Assembly: GCA_021203045.1 (NCBI GenBank)
Contig: JAJQBY010000040.1
Coordinates: 1-64,000, forward strand
Length of the DNA: 64,000 bases
Direction of reading: 5' to 3'
DNA from: Oscillospiraceae bacterium
GTDB lineage: Bacteria > Bacillota > Clostridia > Oscillospirales > Oscillospiraceae
Under the pieces are notes generated by a model that saw only the letters and a program-made list of their open reading frames with translations, was not told the DNA's origin and made no database searches. How positions within the stretch are numbered: position 1 is the stretch's first letter; the number at the start of each line of letters is the position of its first letter. Shown here one piece after another: positions 51,533 through 60,134 of the stretch. Made by a program: the position numbers and the translations under genes.

Positions 51533-52759
51533 ATGGAGCATTTACACGGCCCCGATAAGGTCAAAGACAAAAGCAGCCTGTTCAAATGCATTGTGATCGT
51601 GGCGGCCGCCTGTCTCGTTCACGGTGTTATGCAGGGCGTACATAACAACTACGGGATTATGCTGAACGGCCTGCTGGAGTCCACCGGAATCGACTACGCA
51701 TCCATCAGCTTCTGTATAGGCGTGGGCGCCCTGGTCTATGGCTTTGCACAGCCATTTCTCGGTATGCTAGCATTGAAAAGATCAAACGTATTCGTTATCC
51801 TGTTAGGTATCCTTTTTATGGTAATTGGCCTTATCGCGACACCTTTATGCAGAAATTTTTTCAGTCTTCTTTTGTTTTTCGGCCTTATCTTGCCATTCGG
51901 AACCACAGGCTTGTGTTTCGGGATCGTTATGGGCGCGATCACCCCTGTAATTGGAGAAAAAAGAGCTGCCGCCGTTTCCGGCATCATCCAGGCAAGCGCC
52001 GGCGTCGGCGACGCCCTGATGTCTCCCGGACTGCAAACACTTATCGCAGAGCTCGGCATTCAATCAGCCATGTGGCTGCTCGTGATTCCCTTTCTTCTCA
52101 TGATCCCCATAATCCTGTGGCTCGGCAGGACCAATAAAAGGACCGCCGTTACAAAGGAAAAAACAGAGCCGCAGGTATCTTTGATCGCTATACTTCGAAG
52201 CGCCCTGGGGGTCAAAGACTACCGGCTGCTTGTCATAAGCTTTGCCACCTGCGGGTTTAATATGTCTATTATAGAAAACCATCTTTTCTCTCAGTTTCTC
52301 GCCTATGGGATATCCGGCAGCGCCGCCTCGCTGGCGCTGACTGTATATGGGATCGCAACCATGATCGGCGCCGCCGGGGCAGGCTTTCTCGGTGTAAAAT
52401 TTCCCATGAAAAATGTTCTCGGAAGTGTCTATGCAGTCCGTGTTCTGATCTCCCTGGGGTTTATTTTCCTCCCGAAATCAGCGGCATTTGCATTCATCGC
52501 GACAGCGCTTCTGGGATTAAGCGGAGATTCAACCGTCCCACCTACGTCCGGTATCATCAGCAAAAAATTCGGAGCGAAAAAAATGGCCGTCTTATATGGG
52601 TTTACACTAATCGGACACCAAATCGGGGCCTTTACAAGCTCCTACCTCGGCGGTGTATTCGTGGAACACGGTCTTGGATACACGCCGCTGTGGATCATTA
52701 ATATGTGCCTAGCCGCTATCGCAGCTGCGGCAAGCTTTTCCATCCAGCAGGAGAAATAA
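51533..52759 (+). CDS. MFS transporter (oxalate/formate antiporter-like)
   Basis: 408 aa polytopic; GIMLNGLLESTGIDYASISFCIGVGALVYGFAQPFLGMLALK. Confidence 0.82.
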   Translation: MEHLHGPDKVKDKSSLFKCIVIVAAACLVHGVMQGVHNNYGIMLNGLLESTGIDYASISFCIGVGALVYGFAQPFLGMLALKRSNVFVILLGILFMVIGLIATPLCRNFFSLLLFFGLILPFGTTGLCFGIVMGAITPVIGEKRAAAVSGIIQASAGVGDALMSPGLQTLIAELGIQSAMWLLVIPFLLMIPIILWLGRTNKRTAVTKEKTEPQVSLIAILRSALGVKDYRLLVISFATCGFNMSIIENHLFSQFLAYGISGSAASLALTVYGIATMIGAAGAGFLGVKFPMKNVLGSVYAVRVLISLGFIFLPKSAAFAFIATALLGLSGDSTVPPTSGIISKKFGAKKMAVLYGFTLIGHQIGAFTSSYLGGVFVEHGLGYTPLWIINMCLAAIAAAASFSIQQEK

Positions 52760-52907
52760 GTGCTCTGCATCTACGCTATGTGCTAAAATTCTGTCCCCCC
52801 ATTTCGGTTTTCCCAACCATACGACAAAAAAATCCATAGCCACCGTAATGAAGCGGCAACCATGGAATAATATGCACTAAAGCCTCCCGCAAAGTGGGAG
52901 GCTTCAG

Positions 52908-53353
52908 TCGGTCTGTCAAAAAAGCACCCCCTCTACCGCCAAGGAAGTGGTAAACTAGAAGGACAGGGGTGTAATACATGGAGGACAGGAAAAAGGATGC
53001 GCGGCGGGAAGTCGTGATGATAATACAGATACACTAGTACCTCAAGACCATCTGCTGCGAAAGGTGAAGAAGGTTATGGATTACGAATGGCTGGATGAAC
53101 AGCTGAAGCCATATTATAACCACGAGGTCGGCCGCCATGGAACAGACCCGGTCGTGCTCATCAAAATGGTACTAATCCAACACCTGTACGAAATACCCGC
53201 CCTTCGACAAATTTGCTTCCATGAACCTAAAAAAACTGGCAATCTGGAGCTGGAACCGCTCCTTTTTGCCTGTTTCTTACTGCTTTTTCTCTTTTTCACC
53301 CTCTTGCATCTGTTCTTGTCTTACTTAATAGCGCTTTCTTTGACAGACTGAGC
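52908..53353 (+). mobile_element. Internally deleted IS1182-like element with imperfect terminal inverted repeats
   Basis: Left end gtctgtcaaa-aaagc (52911) vs right end gctttctttgacagac (inverted); inside MEDRKKDARREVVMIIQI [frameshift] DTLVPQDHLLRKVKKVMDYEWLDEQLKPYYNHEVGRHGTDPVVLIKMVLIQHLYEIPALRQ then C-terminal-like MNLKKLAIWSWN. Confidence 0.75.
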
Positions 53354-53409
53354 CAGCATCGACGCTAAGCGTTGATGCTGCCTATTTTTTCATAAAAGAC
53401 TTTTGAATA

Positions 53410-53712
53410 TTATAGTATACTCTGTATTTCCTTGATGGCTTTCATCACCTGCTGTTTGTAGATTATGCCCAATGCTCCCGTCAAATCCTGCTCGCTGCAA
53501 AAAACGTTTACCCATCCTGAAATCTGAACTGTGTTGTTTTCCGAGTATTCAATCTTTATGTATTTCAAAGCGGTCATAACTGATCCGTTTTTCCATACGT
53601 TTTCATTTTTCTCGGTAACGTTTTTATAGCCGTTCTTCTGGAGCAGCTTTGGAATACGGATTTGCAAATCATTAAAGTCTGTATACGATTGTTTAAGTGT
53701 TGTACGGACCAT
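53410..53712 (-). CDS. Small protein of unknown function
   Basis: ~100 aa MVRTTLKQSYTDFNDLQIRIPKLLQKNGYKNVTEKNENVWKNGSVMTALKYIKIEY. Confidence 0.6.
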   Translation of the reverse strand: MVRTTLKQSYTDFNDLQIRIPKLLQKNGYKNVTEKNENVWKNGSVMTALKYIKIEYSENNTVQISGWVNVFCSEQDLTGALGIIYKQQVMKAIKEIQSIL

Positions 53713-53944
53713 TCTGATTTCCTCCCTCGTTTTGTAATGGACGACCACAAACTGGACAGTGTGTACATTCCTCAGATACGTTTATTTTACAGGTGCTACA
53801 ATATTTTTGCTTAGTAGCATTGACAAGGGAATCAACTGAATCTTTATTTTTCTTTTGTGCCCAGCCAAAAAACATCATTACAATCCCTACACCCACTAAC
53901 ACAATAAGGATGATTGCGACGCCTACTACTGTATCCTCTGTCAT
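53693..53944 (-). CDS. Single-TM zinc-ribbon protein
   Basis: MTEDTVVGVAIILIVLVGVGIVMMFFGWAQ; KYCSTCKINVSEECTHCPVCGRPL; overlaps next gene. Confidence 0.6.
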   Translation of the reverse strand: MTEDTVVGVAIILIVLVGVGIVMMFFGWAQKKNKDSVDSLVNATKQKYCSTCKINVSEECTHCPVCGRPLQNEGGNQNGPYNT

Positions 53945-54162
53945 TCCAAACGATCTAAGAGTTCTGGGTGAATTTGCCCATGTCGTCACTAACCATGCTG
54001 TTAAAAAAATGAAACCGCGCTCATTATTGAACCTATCGCATACATTTCTCTTTCCTTTCTTGTACATTCTTCCCCAATTATGGGTCGTATTAGTGTATAT
54101 ATGTTCAGTCAGAATTTTCCCAATTTGAAACAAGGCTTCCCCTTAAGCGTGCTATTGAATTG

Positions 54163-54508
54163 TTAATTCAAGTAGGAAAAATATTCCTGAGCAAGTACAT
54201 CCTTTTTTTCGCTTTGTGTCCAATTAATGCTATAATTTCCTGTCCAAAGGCCAAAAGCATCCATCCCTGTCGCTGCGAGAGGTAAAGCTGACATAAATGC
54301 AGGCATGGTCTGTCCCTCCATTTTTTATATACTTCCAATTACTCTCGTTACTATAAATGAAGTCCACAACGGCTTTCGCGTCACTGGATAGGTCATCATA
54401 GGCAACTTGCGTTTCTTCCTCGGCAACATTTTCATCATCGGAGGTGTTCCCATTGGCGCAGCCAGACAACGCTAACATGGAAAGGAGTATTGCCGTCAAA
54501 AACAGCAT
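54163..54508 (-). pseudogene. Small lipoprotein gene frameshifted at an A6 run
   Basis: LSMLALSGCANG lipobox; removing one A at 54321-54326 restores ...NWKYIKMEGQTMPAFMSALPLAATGMDAFGLWTGNYSINWTQSEKKDVLAQEYFSYLN*. Confidence 0.55.
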
Positions 54509-54646
54509 ACATCGTCTAAACCATGTTGAAACAAACCGTTCTTTCAGCGTTTAAATCCCCCCGTCTTCACAAAAAATCCAGTGAATTTCTCTTTTTTATT
54601 CTTAACATTTTCGTCCCAGCACTCCTTTCTTGACTTTCTCGAATAC

Positions 54647-54688
54647 ATCCCAAAATGGGATATATTGATTATACCATCCTGGTATAAT
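54647..54688 (+). promoter_or_regulatory. Tandem palindromes overlapping an extended -10 upstream of XRE gene
   Basis: atccca-aaa-tgggat and tatacca-tcc-tggtata; TGgTATAAT at 54680-54688. Confidence 0.55.
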
Positions 54689-54705
54689 GCTGTTAAGGTG
54701 TTTTT

Positions 54706-54909
54706 ATGCGTTTGAAGGAATTACGGGAAAAGCTGGGAATCTCCCAATTAAAGCTGGCTATGGAGCTGGGACTGAACCAGAACAGTATTAGCCGATACGA
54801 AACCGGGGCGCGAGAGGCTGATTACAAGGCGCTGATCGCGCTGGCCGATTATTTTGACGTTTCTATTGACTACCTGCTCGGTCGTACCGATCGGCCGGAG
54901 CATTACTGA
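54706..54909 (+). CDS. XRE-family HTH regulator
   Basis: 67 aa MRLKELREKLGISQLKLAMELGLNQNSISRYETGAREADYKALIALADYFDVSIDYLLGRTD. Confidence 0.92.
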   Translation: MRLKELREKLGISQLKLAMELGLNQNSISRYETGAREADYKALIALADYFDVSIDYLLGRTDRPEHY

Positions 54910-54929
54910 TAATGTTTATAATATATAAA

Positions 54930-54965
54930 GAGGCTGTACCAACACACGTTGATACAGCCTCTTTC
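54930..54965. terminator. Terminator between XRE and Fe-S subunit genes
   Basis: aaagaggctgta ... tacagcctcttt. Confidence 0.8.
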
Positions 54966-54982
54966 GTCAGATGTTTTGCGGT

Positions 54983-55855
54983 TTATTCCGCCTTTTCCAG
55001 ATAGGTGATTCCTACATAGTGGTCATGGTCGGTGCGCTCGCCCTCGTAGCGAACGGGCTTGAATCCGGGGTAGGTGATCTCCACCGTCCAGGTCTTTTCC
55101 TTGGGGAGATCCTCAAACTCATAGTCACCGGCCCAGTTTGTCTCCATCTCGTGGCTCTCGCCGGTCTCGGTGCAGGTGATTTTTACCTTCGCGCTGATGC
55201 AGACCTCCTCCAGCTCCTTGGGATAGGCCACCGTACCGGCCAGGAAGGCGCTGGGGATGTTCAGATGCACCACACTGGAGCCCATATTGCCCAGCGCCTC
55301 AAGCTGCGTCACCTTGTTTGCAGCGATCAGCTTGGAAATTTCGCTGTCCGGGTCGGCCAGGTCGCCGAATACCAGGGCCTGATTGGGGCAGGCCTCCACG
55401 CAGCGGGGTTCAAAGCCGGGATAATCCGGGTCGTCCAGCAGCTCGGCGCACATGGTGCATTTCTGGGGCAGGTTCAGCTCCTCGTTCCAATACACCGCAT
55501 GGATGGGGCAGGCGTCCACGATCTGCTTCTGGCCCACGGCCTTCTCCGGGTCGATGATGACGATACCGTCTGGCCGCTTATATGCGGCTCCGTCCTTGGC
55601 TGCCGCCACGCAGGCGGGGTTATCGCAATGGGAACAGGGAGTTGGAACGGTGGCGGTCTTGACCCGGCGCGTGTTGTCGCCTCTCTCCCATTCCACAATG
55701 TTCATCCAATACTGGCCCAGCTCCGGCTGGGATTTCGTCAGGGCGCTGTCCCAGCCGCAATGCTCGTCCTTGCAGGCCATAAAGCAGGCGTAGCAGGCCA
55801 TGCAACGGGCAGAATTGATGGCTATGCCGGGCTTTTTCATCGGTTTCTTCAGCAT
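54983..55855 (-). CDS. [4Fe-4S] electron-transfer subunit with C-terminal transthyretin/Cna-B-like domain (AthS-like)
   Basis: CMACYACFMACKDEHC, CSHCDNPACV, CTMCAELLDDPDYPGFEPRCVEACP; C-terminal ITCTETGESHEMETNWAGDYEFEDLPKEKTWTVEITYPGFKP. Confidence 0.88.
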   Translation of the reverse strand: MLKKPMKKPGIAINSARCMACYACFMACKDEHCGWDSALTKSQPELGQYWMNIVEWERGDNTRRVKTATVPTPCSHCDNPACVAAAKDGAAYKRPDGIVIIDPEKAVGQKQIVDACPIHAVYWNEELNLPQKCTMCAELLDDPDYPGFEPRCVEACPNQALVFGDLADPDSEISKLIAANKVTQLEALGNMGSSVVHLNIPSAFLAGTVAYPKELEEVCISAKVKITCTETGESHEMETNWAGDYEFEDLPKEKTWTVEITYPGFKPVRYEGERTDHDHYVGITYLEKAE

Positions 55856-55856
55856 C

Positions 55857-58595
55857 TTACACAGCCTCCTTTTTCAATATCTGTTCTCTCTCGCCCCAGA
55901 GAAGATCCGCCTCGGCAGAGGTGCGGATGGGACGGGCGGTCTCCAACTGCTGCTTATCCACTGCGTCCAGGATATGCTCGAAGCCCTGGCCGTAGTTGGG
56001 ATCGGGATCGCATTTTTCAATGTCGATATTGCAGCTGTAAGGGGCCATGGCGGGCACATAGTCGCCGATAAGGCGACCAGGAGTCAGGACGTTTATGCTG
56101 CCGCCCTTATCCCAGCTCATGTATTCGCCATAATTGATGGGGTTATAGATGCCGGAGGAGGTATAGGCGTGGATGGTCTCCGGGTTGAGCCGATAGGTGA
56201 CGCGGGCTACGCAAAGCACGCTGCCACGGTCGTTGAACAGGCGCACCACGTCGCCGTCCTTGATGCCCTTCTGCTCCGCCACCTTGGGGTTGATATGGCA
56301 GACCAGGTAGGGGTTGCCGTTTATGATGACGCGGTTTTTAGGTATCTCCCACAGCCACTTGGCGTGCTGGTTATAGTGGGTGTGGTAGTCAAAGCGGGGA
56401 TGGGGGGAGATAAGGCCGCAGGGGAACTTATCCGCCGACAGGGACTTGTGGCCCTCCCAGGAGTCCTGGTACTGGGGGATGGGGCGGCGGGCCTCATCGT
56501 CGGGCGCCCAGTAGGTAAGGGACTCGGACACAAACTCGAATTTGCCGGAGAAGGTACCCAGCTTGCCCTCCTCCTGGAACACCTTGTGGTTCATGGTGTC
56601 GCAGGGACGGTTCTCCGCGAACCACTGGAAGCCGGGGTAACGATCCCAATTTTCGATCAGGCCGGTCTCCGGGTCCACATTCTCCTCCTTATAGGAGACG
56701 GGCGGGATATAGTAGCCCTTCTTTTTGAAGTCCTCCCAGGAGATGTGCTTGGGCAGGTCGGAGAACTGCCAGAAGCGCTTGGCCCATTCCTCCTCCGTCC
56801 GGCCCTCGGTGAAGCGCTCGCCCCAGCCGAGGCGGGCCGCCACCTGGGAGAATATCCAGAAGTCGGAGCGGGAATCCCACAGGGGTTCAATGGCCTTGTC
56901 CTGATAGACGATGACCTGCCAGGAGTTGCCGGTCTGGGAGTGGGAGCAGTAGCCGCCGTTACCGGAGTTGCCCACCTCGCCGATGTCTATCCGCTCCAGG
57001 TTGGAGCAGGCAGGCAGGATCACGTCCGCATGACGGGTTTCCGGGGTCATAAAGATGTCCTGGTTTATCACAAACTCCAGCTCCGGGCTTTTATACATCT
57101 TGGCCCATTTGTTGGTGTCCAGCATAGTACCGAAGAAGGAACCGCCGTAGCGCCAGAAGCAGTGAACCTTGTTATAGCCGGGGGCGGGGTATACATGGCG
57201 GGTAAATTCCTGATCCACGCCGCCGCCGCAGAAGCCCTCCCCGTACCACTCATAATGGCCGTCCAGAATGGCGTCCGGCAGATTGGGGCGGTACAGCACC
57301 TGCTCCACGGAGTTTACGGGCACGTCGTCGCAGATGGGCGCACCGGCGATGGAGGACAGGGGGTCGGAATAGCCGCCAAACCAGAAGTTATAGTTCATGG
57401 GGCCGCCGCAGGCGGGAGACCAGAAGGCGCGGCCCGGCTTGCCCATGCCCTGCATGGCGAACAGCAGGGTCATCAGACGGGCGTACTCCGTGCCGTTGGA
57501 GTGGCGGCACGCACCGCCGAATCCACCGCGCATACCCGAACCGCCGGTGGTGACGGTGCTGGCCCAGCGCCGGGCGATGGCCTTGATGTCCATGGCAGGA
57601 ACCAGGGACAGCTCCTCCGCCCAGCGGGGGGTCTTGGGGGTGCCGTCCGGGCCGAGGCCCAGGATATGATCCTCAAACTCCTTGAAGCGGTGGCCGTGCT
57701 GCTTTACGTATTCCTTATCGTATGTCCCCTCCGTAATCCACACGTAGGCAATGGCCTCCAGGATAGCGGAGTCCGTGCCCATGCGGGGGCCGATCCATTT
57801 GTCGGCGTGCTTGACGGAGGTATAGTTGTTGAAGGGGTCGATATAGATAAACTCGATACCCATCTCCTTCATCCACCAGCGCCACAGGGCGGATTCCTGG
57901 GCGGAATAGCCGCCGCGGCTGGTGTCCGGGTCAGTGGACCAGCAGATGATGGTCTCGGCGTTCTGCATGGCCATTTCCAGCATATCATAGGGTTCCGGGC
58001 CGCCCAAACGCCAGTAATAACCGTAGGAATGGGGCGTGCCCCAGTGGAAGCCCTCCCAGGAGTCCGGGTTATCCGCGATGCGGGTGTAGCCCATCATGGA
58101 GAAAAACCGCTTGAACAGGGAAATCTTATAGCCCACCAGACCCCAGCTATGGTGGGAGGAGGTGCAGGCGGTGATGGTCTCCTTGCCATAGGTCTTTTGC
58201 AGACGCTTGATTTCCCGGGTCACCAGGCTCAAAGCCTCATCCCAGGAGGCGCGGCGGTAGCCGGATTTGCCCCGGTTTTCCGTGTTGCGGTTCTTGCCGT
58301 CCGGGGTCTCCACAAAGTCCTCCCGGATCATGGGGTATTTCAGCCTGTCATAGGCGTAGGTCTTATCCCTCTCGCAATAGCCCAGCAGGGACATGGTAGT
58401 CTTGCGCTGGGGGGTATACTGCTTGCCGCGGGCCTTGATGACCCAGCCCGCGGGGTCGTCGTCCGTCAGGACGATGGGACGAACACGGCGGATAACGCCG
58501 TTATAGGTATGCAGGGTCATGGGGCCGCCCACGCATACGCTGTGGGTAATGCGCTCGTCCTTGCTGACGGAACGCATGGAAACTTTCTCAGCCAT
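55857..58595 (-). CDS. Molybdopterin oxidoreductase of the pyrogallol-phloroglucinol transhydrogenase / catechol dehydroxylase type
   Basis: 912 aa; SSHHSWG and NPDSWEG (His148, Asp178, Ser179); no N-terminal CxxCxxxC Fe-S motif; no Tat signal; paired with AthS-like subunit. Confidence 0.85.
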   Translation of the reverse strand: MAEKVSMRSVSKDERITHSVCVGGPMTLHTYNGVIRRVRPIVLTDDDPAGWVIKARGKQYTPQRKTTMSLLGYCERDKTYAYDRLKYPMIREDFVETPDGKNRNTENRGKSGYRRASWDEALSLVTREIKRLQKTYGKETITACTSSHHSWGLVGYKISLFKRFFSMMGYTRIADNPDSWEGFHWGTPHSYGYYWRLGGPEPYDMLEMAMQNAETIICWSTDPDTSRGGYSAQESALWRWWMKEMGIEFIYIDPFNNYTSVKHADKWIGPRMGTDSAILEAIAYVWITEGTYDKEYVKQHGHRFKEFEDHILGLGPDGTPKTPRWAEELSLVPAMDIKAIARRWASTVTTGGSGMRGGFGGACRHSNGTEYARLMTLLFAMQGMGKPGRAFWSPACGGPMNYNFWFGGYSDPLSSIAGAPICDDVPVNSVEQVLYRPNLPDAILDGHYEWYGEGFCGGGVDQEFTRHVYPAPGYNKVHCFWRYGGSFFGTMLDTNKWAKMYKSPELEFVINQDIFMTPETRHADVILPACSNLERIDIGEVGNSGNGGYCSHSQTGNSWQVIVYQDKAIEPLWDSRSDFWIFSQVAARLGWGERFTEGRTEEEWAKRFWQFSDLPKHISWEDFKKKGYYIPPVSYKEENVDPETGLIENWDRYPGFQWFAENRPCDTMNHKVFQEEGKLGTFSGKFEFVSESLTYWAPDDEARRPIPQYQDSWEGHKSLSADKFPCGLISPHPRFDYHTHYNQHAKWLWEIPKNRVIINGNPYLVCHINPKVAEQKGIKDGDVVRLFNDRGSVLCVARVTYRLNPETIHAYTSSGIYNPINYGEYMSWDKGGSINVLTPGRLIGDYVPAMAPYSCNIDIEKCDPDPNYGQGFEHILDAVDKQQLETARPIRTSAEADLLWGEREQILKKEAV

Positions 58596-58610
58596 TCACA
58601 TCTATCCTCC

Positions 58611-59132
58611 TTACTTTACTTCTACCATCTGGCGGGCATACTCGGAGCGGGGGTCAATCTCCACCATCGTTCCGACATACTTGCCGTCCTTGCGCTCAAA
58701 GCAGCGCATATCAAAATCCTCAATAACGGGTATCCAGAAGACCCGTCCGTCCGGCCCCTGATAGTGCTTGCCCATATGGAATTGGTGCTGCAGCATTTCC
58801 ACCGCGCCGCCGGGAGCGTCTGCCCGCTTCTGGGCCTCGGCATAATGCAGGTTCAGGAAGCTGGGGTTCACCACGCCGTAGCGCTCCCAGCGCATAGGTC
58901 CGATGTCCTGCCAGTCCTCCGGCATGGAGCGGATGGCCTCGATGATGCACTCGTACACGTCCGTGGGGGGCATACCGCAGCCCTCAAAGTTTTCATACCA
59001 GACCCGGAAGGCGTTGATATGCTCGCTGGGATGGTCTTTGACTGCCTCCTTCACCTTGGCGAAAAGCTCCTCCTTCGTCATGGTGACAAGGCCCTCCGGC
59101 AGATGCAGAATATATTTTTTAGTAAGCTCCAT
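58611..59132 (-). CDS. Uncharacterised operon protein, 173 aa
   Basis: SD gaggagagggag before ATG; 15 nt upstream of molybdoenzyme start. Confidence 0.75.
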   Translation of the reverse strand: MELTKKYILHLPEGLVTMTKEELFAKVKEAVKDHPSEHINAFRVWYENFEGCGMPPTDVYECIIEAIRSMPEDWQDIGPMRWERYGVVNPSFLNLHYAEAQKRADAPGGAVEMLQHQFHMGKHYQGPDGRVFWIPVIEDFDMRCFERKDGKYVGTMVEIDPRSEYARQMVEVK

Positions 59133-59144
59133 ATCTCCCTCTCC

Positions 59145-59444
59145 TCATCGAATCACGTTGTTCCCGACCAGGTCGCCGATTTCGCCAGTCGGGCCGCTCT
59201 GGCGCTGGTCGTCATAGCCGTAGCTCCAGTCCACGGCCAGATCGTAGGACGTTACAAGCTTTGCCTCGCCAAGAAGCACCCCGGTGCCGTAAAACTCGTC
59301 CCGGAAATTCTTCTCCGCCAGGGCCTTTGCTTCCTCCTCGCTGGCCGCGATAACCGTGGTCTGGGCCGGAGGGCAGAACAGGTAGTCCGGCTCGGTGGGC
59401 TTTTCACGCTGGGTCTTCGCCGCCTCATAGATATATTTTTTCAT
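59145..59444 (-). CDS. Uncharacterised operon protein, ~99 aa
   Basis: MKKYIYEAAKTQREKPTEPDYLFCPPAQTTVIAASEEEAKALAEK; tightly packed in operon. Confidence 0.7.
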   Translation of the reverse strand: MKKYIYEAAKTQREKPTEPDYLFCPPAQTTVIAASEEEAKALAEKNFRDEFYGTGVLLGEAKLVTSYDLAVDWSYGYDDQRQSGPTGEIGDLVGNNVIR

Positions 59445-59458
59445 GTCCCTCGCCCCTC

Positions 59459-59923
59459 TCAATACATTCTCACGTCGGGGATGACGCGGCCGTTAATCCA
59501 TGGGTCGTACTTCGCCATGAAGTTCTTGTCGTCCCCGTCAAAATCGTACTTTCCAAGCTCCGAGGGATGCACCCAGCACATCTCGGTATAGATGTCGCTC
59601 TTCGGCTGGGTCTGCCAGGTGTTCACGGCCTCGTAATAGTTGTGGTAGTCGCATCTGGTGTTGGTGTTGTGGGTGATGTTGCCGTTGAGGATATGCTCGG
59701 AATAGCCGTCCTGGGGGCGCTTGTGGCCCACCATGGTGCATTTGCCCACGCTCACCTTGATACCCAGGGTCTCCCACGCAATGCGCTGGCAGGCCTCCTG
59801 CGCGGTCTCATTGGTGCGCTGGCGGCCTGTGGGGAACGTCCAGGTTCCCTCCGGGGTCTTCCCGATAAGCACCCGGCCCATAGGCCCAGCGATGTTTTGA
59901 ATCAGCACTGATATGTAATTCAT
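59459..59923 (-). CDS. Nudix-fold protein with degenerate Nudix box
   Basis: GRQRTNETAQEACQRIAWETLGI aligns to GX5EX7REUXEEXGU but two Glu are replaced (I and T). Confidence 0.75.
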   Translation of the reverse strand: MNYISVLIQNIAGPMGRVLIGKTPEGTWTFPTGRQRTNETAQEACQRIAWETLGIKVSVGKCTMVGHKRPQDGYSEHILNGNITHNTNTRCDYHNYYEAVNTWQTQPKSDIYTEMCWVHPSELGKYDFDGDDKNFMAKYDPWINGRVIPDVRMY

Positions 59924-59936
59924 AAGCTCTCCCCCC

Positions 59937-60134
59937 TTACAGCGTGTACTGGCCGGGGGCCGGGGTATAGCCCTGGGTCTCCAGCTCCTGAGCGACCCTC
60001 TCCCGGAACTGGCGTACCGTCTCCATGTGGACGTCCCGGTCGATGCGACAGACCTCCTGACCGTCCTCCATGGCCACCGCCCACTCGGTAAAGCCCTGCC
60101 GGGTGCTCCGGCAGTAAAAGCGGTATGTTTTCAT
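59937..60134 (-). CDS. Uncharacterised small operon protein, 65 aa
   Basis: MKTYRFYCRSTRQGFTEWAVAMEDGQEVCRIDRDVHMETVRQFRERVAQELETQGYTPAPGQYTL; 4-nt ATGA overlap with upstream gene. Confidence 0.65.
   Translation of the reverse strand: MKTYRFYCRSTRQGFTEWAVAMEDGQEVCRIDRDVHMETVRQFRERVAQELETQGYTPAPGQYTL

Noticed and set aside
50911-51591. Intact LysR regulator gene
   Set aside because: The ORF start lies inside the divergent MFS gene and no wHTH is encoded.
54983-58595. DMSO/nitrate/arsenate reductase assignment
   Set aside because: No N-terminal Fe-S motif, no Tat signal, no membrane anchor gene, and the active-site pattern and small-subunit C-terminal domain fit the transhydrogenase type better.
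55800-59591. 1263-aa plus-strand ORF opposite the molybdoenzyme genes
   Set aside because: Antisense to four well-supported minus-strand genes; low-complexity G/A/V/H-rich composition typical of reverse-complement reading of GC-rich codons. No SD or domain seen.
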